Source of the DNA: Spirochaetaceae bacterium
GTDB lineage: Bacteria > Spirochaetota > Spirochaetia > Treponematales > Breznakiellaceae
Assembly (NCBI GenBank): GCA_031283025.1
Contig: JAITCP010000188.1
Span: 1 to 6,206, forward strand
Direction of reading: 5' to 3'
Length of the DNA stretch: 6,206 nucleotides
Position 1 is the stretch's first letter, and each line of letters starts with the position of its first letter. The notes below the pieces were generated by a model. That model did no database searches and was not told where the DNA came from. It was given only the letters and a program-made list of their open reading frames with translations. A program made the position numbers and the translations under genes. Positions 1 to 6,205 of the stretch are shown here, one piece after another.

Positions 1-108
1 TAGAAAAACATCCTGTGGGTGAATTGCCCCCATAAAGGATATAAGCCCCGGGTTACAGTTTGTTTTTTGCATCTCCGAAATAACATTGGTGTCTAAAAGA
101 TACTTCAT
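1..108 (-). CDS. VapC-like PIN-domain toxin, N-terminal part (runs off the left edge)
   Basis: This reading frame is open from an ATG at 108 to the window edge, giving 36 residues that begin MKYLLDTNVISEMQK. The hydrophobic strand followed by D6-T-N8 and the later S-E12 is the classic start of PIN-domain toxins of the VapC/FitB type. In that family the first Asp and the Glu are part of the acidic, Mg2+-binding RNase site; typical targets are tRNA or rRNA, but the target here cannot be read. The start codon overlaps the antitoxin stop as ATGA, and a GAGGGG ribosome-binding site lies 9 nt upstream inside the antitoxin gene, so translation is probably coupled. A usual VapC is about 130-140 residues, so roughly three quarters lies outside the window. 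Whether the toxin is intact cannot be judged. Confidence 0.85.
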   Translation of the reverse strand, partial: MKYLLDTNVISEMQKTNCNPGLISFMGAIHPQDVFL

Positions 109-395
109 AGCTCAATACCCCTCATTTCTTCCGGCAGCCGCGGCGGCAATTCAAGTTCCAAATCGCGTAACGGAGAATCCTGAATAAATTGGTAGAGGCT
201 CTGTCCGGAACCGGTAAGTTTTCTGTACTCCTCAATTGAAAGGAGCGCCGCCGTTTCTTCCCCCCGGACGGTTATAATTTGCGGTTTTGTTCGAGTTTTC
301 TTAATAACTTCGCTCAACATAGCCTTGGCCGCCTGCAACTGCCATACAGAATACGTTTCTTTGCTGAAACTTTGCTTTTTTTGGGTATTTATCAT
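105..395 (-). CDS. Phd/YefM-family antitoxin
   Basis: This is a 96-residue protein expected to bind and neutralise the adjacent PIN toxin and to repress its own promoter. Residues about 16-61 show the Phd/YefM DNA-binding fold signature: SVWQLQAAKAMLSEVI, then a KPQIITVRGEETAALLS strand pair and the closing EEYRKL. The C-terminal tail (about 66-96) is acidic and proline-rich and ends MRGIEL, as expected for the disordered toxin-wrapping segment of these antitoxins. There are about 15 residues before the conserved block, slightly longer than many family members. The ATG start at 395 is supported by GGAGG at 405-409 on the complement, 9 nt away. It is first in the operon and its stop overlaps the toxin start by 4 bp. 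A dedicated promoter and palindrome lie immediately upstream. Family assignment is strong; the specific pairing is inferred from position. Confidence 0.9.
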   Translation of the reverse strand: MINTQKKQSFSKETYSVWQLQAAKAMLSEVIKKTRTKPQIITVRGEETAALLSIEEYRKLTGSGQSLYQFIQDSPLRDLELELPPRLPEEMRGIEL

Positions 396-422
396 TTTTG
401 GTTACCTCCATGCTAGATCGGT

Positions 423-452
423 AAATATGGTCTGACTAGTCTAACTATATTT
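423..452. promoter_or_regulatory. interrupted 30-bp palindrome, probable antitoxin operator
   Basis: The 30 bases are self-complementary at 24 positions. The outer arms are AAATAT and ATATTT, the centre is the perfect 8-bp palindrome GACTAGTC (434-441), and shorter matching dinucleotides lie between. The element covers the whole -10 box and the predicted start site of the toxin-antitoxin promoter, so a bound dimer or tetramer would block RNA polymerase. Phd/YefM antitoxins are known to bind palindromes of this kind in their own promoters; that this one is bound is inferred. Confidence 0.65.
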
Positions 453-472
453 GGTTTTTTTGCAAATGTCAA
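444..472 (-). promoter_or_regulatory. sigma70-type promoter of the toxin-antitoxin operon
   Basis: On the minus strand, a perfect -35 box TTGACA (472-467) is followed by a 17-nt spacer and a -10 box TATAGT (449-444, five of six matches to TATAAT). Transcription should start near 437, giving a leader of about 42 nt with the GGAGG site before the antitoxin ATG. The spacer contains an A-run. The promoter sits between the end of the M16 gene and the antitoxin, so the operon does not depend on read-through from the peptidase gene. Confidence 0.8.
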
Positions 473-518
473 GCGTAAAAGCGCTTATATCATGCGGCTC
501 CCCGGTAGACAGGGAATT

Positions 519-3476
519 TCACTCCCCGGCAGCTTCCGGCAGCAGCACTAACTCTATAGGGAATACGGTGAGCAATTCACTAACAATACGTTGTACCTGT
601 TCCGCTGTAACGGAACGGTACAAGGCGGGTCTTTGGGCAAAATGGGAAAGGGGTGTACCGGTGATAACGGCAAAATGCGCCAGATTCCGGGCTATAAAAT
701 CGTTACTTTCCAGGGCTCGCTCAAAGGTTTTTACCAGCGCCTCTTTTGCGCGGGAGAAGGTTTCCGCATCAATGCCGCCTTCCGCCAGGGAAGCAAGGCG
801 GCTCCGTATCGCCTTACGGAGTTCATCCTGCCGTGCGGGGCTGCAGACAAAGTAAACTCCCAGAGAAAGTTCCCCCACAGGCGTGGGGGTAAGCGAGACA
901 TGGGCAGATACGGAGTAAACCCCTCCCATCGCTTCTCGTATTTCATCGGTTAGGACTATATCCAGGTATTCATTCAACACCAGAACGGCTGCATTATCTT
1001 CTCCCGTCCAGGTTTTGGGAACACGCCAGCCCTGATAAACAAGGGATTTATCCTCTTTCCCCTTAAAAATAAATTTCTCTGCATTTTCTGAACGCCAAAT
1101 TTCCGGCCTTGCCCATTCATTCCACCGGGGTAATTCCCCCACAGGAATGGAGGCAAGCCAGGTTTCCGCCAGGCGGCGAAGATTTTCCCGGTCTCCCAGA
1201 CTGCCTGCCATGACCAGGGTATAATCGGCGGGATTAAGGGCCACGGTAAGGAACGCCATTGCCGCCGTTCCGTTTACCTGATTCAGGTCTTTTACTTCCA
1301 TGGGCCTGAACAAGGGGTGATTATTGTATATCAACCGCATAAGCTCTTTGGAAAAAACCACATCCGGATTATCAGCTTCCTGGAGTAGTTTGGTTCTGTA
1401 CCGATCCAGCACAATAGTTAACCCGGTTTGATCGATCCGGGGCTGGACGAATAATGCATGGAGCAGTTGAAACAAAACCGGAAGATCCCTTACCGCAGAC
1501 GAACCGCGTATACCCCGTGCGTAATCGCCGGCCCAGAATGATAAGCTTACCTGCTTGCCGGAGAGAAAATTGAGAAGTTCCGCACGGGAAAGCGCCCCCA
1601 GGCCGGAAGCGCTTTGAATTTCCGGGGCTAATTCCGCAGAAAACCGGGCTTCATCCGGTGAAAAACCAAGTCCGTCCAGGATGCATCCTTGCATGAGCGC
1701 TCCATCTGCCCCGGCGCTTGTCGTACCGCCGCGGGCCAGGGCATAGAAATCCAGCTCGTTATTTTTGTTGGCCGTTTCCACAAGAATTAACCGCATACCG
1801 TTGCTCAATTCCCAAATCTCCGCCCCCGACTCGTCCTGCCGGACTGAAGTAATGGCTCCCGGTACGGGGTCTTTGCTTACCGGGCTAAGGGCGGCGGCTT
1901 TTGTTTCCGGGGGCGCTATTTCCGCCTGGCTGCTCCGGCTGACCAGGGCGGCTATGGCCTTTTCATCGGGAAGCCCCGCCGCTTCCGTTTCCGGGGCGGC
2001 AATGATCACCGTGAGGTCGTCATCAGCAAAAAAAGATTGTATTGCGGCGTTCACCGTTTGCAGGCCGATAGCGGGAAGCAGACATTCAACAGCATTCAGC
2101 TCCCAATCAGAATCCATGGCGAATCGCTCACCAAGGAAATCGGCGCATAAATCGCCAACGTACATTTCAGACTCCTGCCTGTCTTTTTCCGCTTCTATCA
2201 TTTCCAGGTCGGATAGTATGGCTCTTTTGGCACGTTCCAGTTCCGCGTGGGTAACGCCGTAGCGGGCAAGGCGTTCTTTTTCCAAAAGCAGCGCTTCCAG
2301 CGTTTCCGCGCCGCCGTTCACTTTGGCCTGGGCGGCCATAACATAATACCGGGAACTGTATCCATGCCGGTCATTCCACGTACCCGTTCCCATATAGGGG
2401 GTAGCTCCGGCGGCAATCATTTCATTAAAACGGAAGTCGATCATTGTTTCCGCCAGATACTCAACAAGGCCGTCCCGGTAACTGCGGAGGGTTCTGTCCT
2501 GGCTCCGGGGGCTGCGTTTGTAGTAGAGGTAGACAATGGAAGCGGGCATTTCGGGATCAGTTATTACCGCAGAAGTAAGGGCTCCCTTTTGGGGTTCCGG
2601 CAAATCATAGCGGGGCCGGTTCAGAGGGGCATCCGGGGCAGGGGCGCTAAAATGGGCGGCTAAGTCCCGTTCCAGAGCGGCTCCGTCAAAATCGCCCACC
2701 AAAATTACCGCCATGTTGTCTGTTCTGTACCATCTCCGGTAAAAGTCTTTAAGTCTTTCCGCCGGGGCATTTTGAATAATTTCCGGCAGCCCGATGGGGA
2801 AACGCTGCGCGTACGGGGAGCCCCGGCAAATAACAGGCCATGCCTGCCGCCAAATCCGTTCCTGAGCGCCCAGGCGGGCACGGTACTCCTCCATAACAAT
2901 GAGGCGCTCTTTATCCACGTCCTCCGGGTTAAAACTCACTGCCCATGACCAATCGTCCAGTATGGCCAGCGCCCTTTCCGGAATACGTTTTATCCCGTCG
3001 GTTCCCCGTTCCACCGGGGTTTCAATGCCGTAAACCGTCTTATCAAAGGATGTATAGGCATTTACTTCCGGGCCAAAACGCATACCCAGGGAACGGAGAT
3101 AGTTGACAAGCTCAGCTCCGGGGAAGCGGCGGGTTCCGCTAAAAGCCATGTGCTCCGTAAAATGGGCCAGGCCCTGTTCATCGTCATTTTCCAGTACCGA
3201 TCCCGCATCAACAGCCAGTGTCAGATAAGCCCGCCCGGCAGGGAGGGAATTCTCCAGAATGTAGTAGCGCAGGCCGTTGGGCAGCTTGCCGCTCCGCAGG
3301 GCCGCTTTTGCCGGAATAAGGTCATCCGGCCCTCCCAAACCGCCGTAAACAGCCCGCTGGGGCAGGACAAAAAGCGGACCATCCGCCGCAAAAATCGGAT
3401 TCCCCGCAAGGAGGAGCACAAAAACAAAAAAAGCAAAAAGACGGCAAAAATGCCGATGATTATTAATATAAGCCAT
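519..3476 (-). CDS. secreted M16 (pitrilysin-family) zinc peptidase
   Basis: This is a large exported metallopeptidase of about 985 residues, comparable in length to full-length pitrilysin and PqqL-type enzymes, which degrade peptides inside a two-halved chamber. Numbering below counts from a possible TTG at 3491 (subtract 5 for the ATG chosen here). A signal peptide (hydrophobic run about 18-29, likely cut after NPIFA near residue 35; no lipobox Cys) sends it to the periplasm or beyond. The zinc site is H110-F-T-E113-H114, with E195 and E202 in KERLIVMEEYRA matching the downstream glutamates of the family. M16 domains lie at about 66-215 and 240-430. The second half (about 556-985) keeps the fold but lacks HxxEH. 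R852 and Y859, seven apart in REAMGGVY, match the substrate-binding Arg/Tyr pair of this family. The ATG at 3476 is preferred because the upstream TTG overlaps a TATAAT box and neither start has a Shine-Dalgarno sequence. It is divergent from the DHH gene. Substrate unknown. Confidence 0.92.
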   Translation of the reverse strand: MAYINNHRHFCRLFAFFVFVLLLAGNPIFAADGPLFVLPQRAVYGGLGGPDDLIPAKAALRSGKLPNGLRYYILENSLPAGRAYLTLAVDAGSVLENDDEQGLAHFTEHMAFSGTRRFPGAELVNYLRSLGMRFGPEVNAYTSFDKTVYGIETPVERGTDGIKRIPERALAILDDWSWAVSFNPEDVDKERLIVMEEYRARLGAQERIWRQAWPVICRGSPYAQRFPIGLPEIIQNAPAERLKDFYRRWYRTDNMAVILVGDFDGAALERDLAAHFSAPAPDAPLNRPRYDLPEPQKGALTSAVITDPEMPASIVYLYYKRSPRSQDRTLRSYRDGLVEYLAETMIDFRFNEMIAAGATPYMGTGTWNDRHGYSSRYYVMAAQAKVNGGAETLEALLLEKERLARYGVTHAELERAKRAILSDLEMIEAEKDRQESEMYVGDLCADFLGERFAMDSDWELNAVECLLPAIGLQTVNAAIQSFFADDDLTVIIAAPETEAAGLPDEKAIAALVSRSSQAEIAPPETKAAALSPVSKDPVPGAITSVRQDESGAEIWELSNGMRLILVETANKNNELDFYALARGGTTSAGADGALMQGCILDGLGFSPDEARFSAELAPEIQSASGLGALSRAELLNFLSGKQVSLSFWAGDYARGIRGSSAVRDLPVLFQLLHALFVQPRIDQTGLTIVLDRYRTKLLQEADNPDVVFSKELMRLIYNNHPLFRPMEVKDLNQVNGTAAMAFLTVALNPADYTLVMAGSLGDRENLRRLAETWLASIPVGELPRWNEWARPEIWRSENAEKFIFKGKEDKSLVYQGWRVPKTWTGEDNAAVLVLNEYLDIVLTDEIREAMGGVYSVSAHVSLTPTPVGELSLGVYFVCSPARQDELRKAIRSRLASLAEGGIDAETFSRAKEALVKTFERALESNDFIARNLAHFAVITGTPLSHFAQRPALYRSVTAEQVQRIVSELLTVFPIELVLLPEAAGE

Positions 3477-3482
3477 GAAGGG

Positions 3483-3488
3483 ATTATA
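3483..3488 (-). promoter_or_regulatory. -10 box of the M16 gene, predicting a leaderless transcript
   Basis: The minus strand carries a perfect TATAAT at 3488-3483. With standard spacing the first transcribed base would be 3476, exactly the A of the preferred ATG. No -35 match is good: TATACC at 17-nt spacing matches TTGACA in only three of six bases. No Shine-Dalgarno sequence precedes the ATG, in keeping with leaderless translation. The assignment rests on one hexamer and its position. Confidence 0.45.
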
Positions 3489-3513
3489 CAAAAGATAATA
3501 AAGATGGTATACT
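3485..3513 (+). promoter_or_regulatory. extended -10 promoter of the DHH/RNase operon
   Basis: On the plus strand, TGGTATACT (3505-3513) is an extended -10 element (TGn followed by TATACT, five of six matches). A weak -35, TATACA (3485-3490, four of six), lies 17 nt upstream. Transcription should start near 3520, leaving a leader of only about 10 nt that still contains the GAGG ribosome-binding site (3521-3524), 5 nt before the ATG at 3530. The -35 box overlaps the -10 box of the divergent M16 promoter, so polymerase binding at the two should be mutually exclusive. Confidence 0.5.
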
Positions 3514-3529
3514 TAATATAGAGGTAGCA

Positions 3530-4432
3530 ATGCGGCTCATAACCAGATCCGACTTTGACGGTCTTGCCTGTGGTTCTCTTCTTGAGTACCTGGGAGTTAT
3601 AGATGAATATAAATTTGTTCATCCCAAAGATATACAGGACGGCCTTGTAGAAGCCGGCCCCAATGACGTGGTAGCAAATATTCCCTATATAGAAGGTTGT
3701 AAACTGTGGTTTGACCACCATTACAGCGAGTCTGAACGGCTGGGAATAATGGAATTTGAAGGAATTTCCCGCTCTGCCCCCAGTTGTGCCAGGGTGGTTT
3801 ACGATTATTACGGCGGAGAAGAAAAGCTGTCCCATTTTAAGGATATGCTGCATTATGTGGATAAGGTAGATTCGGGAGACCTTACCGCCGATGAAATACT
3901 TAATCCTTCCGGCTGGATACTCCTGGGTTTTCTCATGGATCCCAGAACCGGTTTGGGCCGTTTCAGGAATTTTACCGTCAGCAATTACGAGCTGATGCTG
4001 TCCCTGGCCAAAGCCTGCATTGACAAGCCCATAGAAGAAATTCTTGCCATGGACGATGTAAAAGAACGAATAGCCGCTTATATGGAACAGACTGAAGCCT
4101 TTAAGGCAATGCTCCAAAAGCACGCCGGAACAGAGGGCGCCGCCATCATTGTTGATTTACGGGGAGAAAAAACGATAAGCGCCGGAAACCGCTTTTTGAT
4201 CTATACTTTGTTCCCCGATCAAAATATTTCCGTATGGATTGTTGACGGCAAAAACAAGGAAAACGTCGCCATTACCGTTGGTTACAGCATTGTCAACCGC
4301 AGCGCCACGATTAATGTAGGGAGCCTTCTTCTTAATTACGGGGGCGGCGGTCATACCCAGGTGGGAACCTGCCAGGTAGAATATGCCCAGGCAGACAGGG
4401 TAATACGGGAAATTATCAACGCGGTAAAGTAA
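3530..4432 (+). CDS. DHH/DHHA1-family phosphoesterase
   Basis: This 300-residue cytoplasmic protein of the DHH superfamily contains Mn2+-dependent phosphoesterase motifs. The family includes RecJ, nanoRNases (NrnA), pApA and cyclic-dinucleotide phosphodiesterases, and exopolyphosphatase-like proteins. The N-terminal motif is TRSDFDGLACGSLL with D8 and D10; the signature D62-H63-H64 is in LWFDHH; and D111 in YVDKVDSGDL is the likely fourth metal ligand. The C-terminal DHHA1 part (about 230-300) ends with the substrate-binding loop G271-GGG-H275. Two departures from the commonest motifs are visible: Arg replaces the usual His in motif I, and NIPY (N50) stands where an Asp is often found. These resemble the exopolyphosphatase-related branch, whose substrates are poorly defined. 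The ATG at 3530 is supported by GAGG 5 nt upstream and by the first beta strand beginning at once. A beta-CASP RNase gene follows 37 bp downstream on the same strand, so a role in oligonucleotide or RNA turnover is plausible but inferred. Confidence 0.88.
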   Translation: MRLITRSDFDGLACGSLLEYLGVIDEYKFVHPKDIQDGLVEAGPNDVVANIPYIEGCKLWFDHHYSESERLGIMEFEGISRSAPSCARVVYDYYGGEEKLSHFKDMLHYVDKVDSGDLTADEILNPSGWILLGFLMDPRTGLGRFRNFTVSNYELMLSLAKACIDKPIEEILAMDDVKERIAAYMEQTEAFKAMLQKHAGTEGAAIIVDLRGEKTISAGNRFLIYTLFPDQNISVWIVDGKNKENVAITVGYSIVNRSATINVGSLLLNYGGGGHTQVGTCQVEYAQADRVIREIINAVK

Positions 4433-4433
4433 A

Positions 4434-4484
4434 ACATGGGAATGAATCATACATGGGAATAAATTATTAATGGAAATGAATTTT
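4434..4484 (+). repeat. three tandem copies of a 17-bp unit across the RNase start codon
   Basis: Three 17-bp units lie end to end at 4434-4450, 4451-4467 and 4468-4484. Copies 1 and 2 match at 15 of 17 positions; copy 3 matches each of the others at 12 of 17. The shared core is ATGGRAATRAAT. Copy 3 holds the first codons of the beta-CASP RNase gene. Because 17 is not a multiple of three, the ATG of each copy lies in a different frame. The first opens ATG at 4436 and stops with TAA at 4460-4462; the second opens at 4453 and stops with TAA at 4468-4470, overlapping the gene's ATG as TAATG. The array makes up almost the whole 37-bp gap after the DHH stop. Confidence 0.75.
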
Positions 4485-5879
4485 TATTCCCTTGGAGCGG
4501 CAGAGGAAGTAACCGGATCAAAGCACGTGCTGGAAATAGACAGCAAAAGTTACCTGATAGACTGCGGGGCCTTTCAAGGATCACGGGCAGAAGCAGACCG
4601 GAAGAACCGGGAATTTGGCATAGAGCCGGATCGTATAGACGGGGTGATCCTTACCCACGGCCACTTTGATCACTGCGGAATGCTGCCCCTTTTAACCAAA
4701 AAGGGTTACCGGGGGAACATTTACTCCACTCCCGCCACCAGGGACATTTCCAGCCTGGTGATGATGGATTCCGCCCATATCCAGGCGCGGGATGCCGAAT
4801 ACCTCCGCAAGCAGGCCCAAAAAAAGGGTGAAAAATTCGATTGGACTCCCCTCTATACAGAAAAAGATGCCGTAGAAGCAACCGGCCAAATCATGGGCAT
4901 TTCCTACCGACGGCCTTTTTTAATGGGGAACGACATACGGTGCGAATTTTATGATGCGGGGCATATCCTTGGTTCCGCCATGGCCTATGTAACGGTTAAC
5001 AAAGACGGCGGGGAGAGGACTGTTCTTTTTACCGGTGATCTGGGCCGGAAGAACAAACCCATAATCCGTGATCCGGAACGCGCCCCCGCCCCGGATTATA
5101 TGGTATTGGAAAGCACCTACGGAGACCGTCTGCACGACAAAACTGATGATGCCATGAAAAAGCTGGCGGAAATTGCCACAGAAGCGGTTGCCAACCGGGG
5201 CAAGATCATCATCCCTTCCTTTGCCATAGAGCGAACCCAGGAGCTTGTGTACTATTTCCATCTTCTTGTTGACGAAAAGAAAATACCGGAAATCCCCATG
5301 TACGTGGATTCTCCTATGGCAACTAACGCCACTACGGTCTTTCAGGTTCACCCCGAATGTTATGATGAAGAAATTTATGAAGCCTTTATAAAGCACCACA
5401 AAAATCCTTTTGGGTTTAACAGCCTTCATTTTACAACCAGCGTGGACGAGTCCAAGGCGCTGAACGACATTAAAGGTCCCGCGGTTATAATCAGCGCAGA
5501 CGGAATGTGTGAAGCAGGCCGCGTCCAACACCACTTGATCAACAATATTGGTGCTCCCAACACTACTATTCTTCTTGTAGGTTTTATGGCGGAAAACACT
5601 CTGGGCCGCCGCCTCCAAAACCGGGAAGAAGAAGTAAAGATACATGGTATGTGGTTCAAGCGCAGGGCACGGGTAGAGAACATCAACGCATTCAGCGCCC
5701 ACGCGGATTATAAAGAAGCCGGAGAATGGCTGGATTCCCTCGATCTTTCCCGGCTTAAAAAAATATTTATTGTCCACGGCGAGCCCAAAGCTCAAACCGC
5801 ATTTAAAAAATATTTGGAAACCAAAACCAGCGCTGAACCGGTAATTGTTAAATACGGCGAAACCTACAGCCTGAAGTAA
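4470..5879 (+). CDS. metallo-beta-lactamase/beta-CASP ribonuclease (CPSF73-like)
   Basis: This 469-residue cytoplasmic enzyme belongs to the beta-CASP group of RNA-processing nucleases, which use two zinc ions for endo- and sometimes 5'-3' exonucleolytic cleavage. Metallo-beta-lactamase motifs appear in order: D31 (LIDCGAFQG), H63-G-H65-F-D67-H68, H165 (AGHILGSA) and D190 (FTGDLGR). The inserted beta-CASP domain (about 210-400) shows motif A at E214 (LESTYGDR) and the loop SADGMCEAGRVQHHL. Motif B is H411 (FSAHAD) and motif C H436 (VHGE). All catalytic positions are present and the length is normal for the bacterial single-chain family, so it should be active. Bacterial RNase J has a different layout with an extra C-terminal domain, absent here. 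The ATG at 4470 is chosen because GGGA lies 11 nt upstream and an in-frame ATG at 4476 is too close to any ribosome-binding site; the latter remains possible. It is probably co-transcribed with the DHH gene. RNA targets unknown. Confidence 0.93.
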   Translation: MEMNFYSLGAAEEVTGSKHVLEIDSKSYLIDCGAFQGSRAEADRKNREFGIEPDRIDGVILTHGHFDHCGMLPLLTKKGYRGNIYSTPATRDISSLVMMDSAHIQARDAEYLRKQAQKKGEKFDWTPLYTEKDAVEATGQIMGISYRRPFLMGNDIRCEFYDAGHILGSAMAYVTVNKDGGERTVLFTGDLGRKNKPIIRDPERAPAPDYMVLESTYGDRLHDKTDDAMKKLAEIATEAVANRGKIIIPSFAIERTQELVYYFHLLVDEKKIPEIPMYVDSPMATNATTVFQVHPECYDEEIYEAFIKHHKNPFGFNSLHFTTSVDESKALNDIKGPAVIISADGMCEAGRVQHHLINNIGAPNTTILLVGFMAENTLGRRLQNREEEVKIHGMWFKRRARVENINAFSAHADYKEAGEWLDSLDLSRLKKIFIVHGEPKAQTAFKKYLETKTSAEPVIVKYGETYSLK

Positions 5880-5933
5880 ATACTCCGGCGCCGCGCTGGT
5901 ATACCTCTCCAACGAAGAACCTCACAAAGCTAT

Positions 5934-5969
5934 GGGAATCTCTAAAAACTTCGGTTTTCAGAGGTTCCC
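5934..5969 (+). terminator. 16-bp hairpin with TTCG loop after the RNase gene
   Basis: The left arm GGGAATCTCTAAAAAC (5934-5949) and right arm GTTTTCAGAGGTTCCC (5954-5969) pair over 16 positions with one G-U and one A-C mismatch, closing a C(TTCG)G tetraloop known for exceptional stability in RNA. Two more A-T pairs (5931-5932 with 5971-5972) can form beyond one mismatch. It lies 55 bp after the RNase stop, where the operon should end. No T-run follows on either strand, so it is not a standard intrinsic terminator. It could instead protect the mRNA 3' end, be processed, or be a dispersed repeat. The structure is certain; the function is not. Confidence 0.5.
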
Positions 5970-5976
5970 CTATGAT

Positions 5977-5995
5977 AAAAACAAGCAGATTGCTT
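5977..5995 (-). terminator. weak intrinsic terminator candidate for the CHAT gene
   Basis: Read on the minus strand, AAGCA (5995-5991), a 3-nt loop and TGCTT (5987-5983) form a 5-bp stem followed by G and then five T (5981-5977). It lies 42 bp beyond the CHAT stop codon and in the right orientation. The stem is short and AT-rich, so efficiency would be low alone; the strong hairpin at 5934-5969 comes next in the same transcript and could help. Confidence 0.35.
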
Positions 5996-6037
5996 ACAAT
6001 TTCTTACTTTGTGATCTTCTAACCTTCCTGTAAACCT

Positions 6038-6205
6038 TTACTCATACATGGTAAAAGCCGCCCAGTAGTAGGGGTGGCTCCATTTTCCATCCCCGCGAAA
6101 TTCCTGCTTAACCTGATAATACGCTTCCCTGAACGACAGCCCTTCTTTAATTACCTTCCCGTATAACCGCGACATAAATTCTGATGTCCCGTCGTCGCTT
6201 ATTGA
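6038..6205 (-). CDS. CHAT-domain (caspase-like) protein, C-terminal end only
   Basis: An open minus-strand frame enters from the right edge and ends with TAA at 6040-6038, giving 55 residues. It reads through EFMSRLYGKVIKEGLSFREAY, a helix in which small molecules would call for repeated Ala/Glu-rich turns, and closes with WSHPYYWAAFTMYE. The terminal HPYYWAAF block preceded by Trp is the hallmark end of CHAT domains, the caspase-like cysteine peptidase fold shared by TPR-CHAT proteins. The His-Cys catalytic pair lies further upstream, outside the window, so activity and associated domains (for example TPR repeats) cannot be judged. The gene is convergent with the RNase gene, with 158 bp between stops. 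The frame is too short at this edge to stand alone by length; the call rests on the motif. Confidence 0.8.
   Translation of the reverse strand, partial: SISDDGTSEFMSRLYGKVIKEGLSFREAYYQVKQEFRGDGKWSHPYYWAAFTMYE

Noticed and set aside
471..486. AAGCG...CGCTT inverted repeat after the M16 stop, as a terminator
   Set aside because: It is only a 5-bp stem with a 6-nt loop, has no adjacent T-run and overlaps the -35 box of the antitoxin promoter, so a terminator call is not supported.
1765..2663. Plus-strand open frames opposite the M16 gene
   Set aside because: They are Ser/Ala/Arg-rich translations without domain features, opposite a conserved peptidase; they are typical antisense shadows.
3489..3491. 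TTG start that would lengthen the M16 protein by 5 residues
   Set aside because: It has no ribosome-binding site, and the -10 box begins within 1 nt of it, so the transcript predicted from that box would not include it.
3221..4123. 300-codon minus-strand open frame spanning the M16 start, the divergent promoters and part of the DHH gene
   Set aside because: It crosses a promoter region and two well-supported genes and has no recognisable protein features beyond fragments that mirror the other frames.
5885..5899. GC-rich palindrome just after the RNase stop
   Set aside because: CGGCGCCG is self-complementary, but a usable hairpin would have only about 5 pairs and no T-run follows.
4920..5912. 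330-codon open frame on the minus strand antisense to the RNase gene
   Set aside because: It lies wholly opposite a gene with complete catalytic motifs, its translation shows no recognisable domain and low-complexity Phe/Gly/Val composition, and no ribosome-binding site was seen. It is best explained as a shadow frame.
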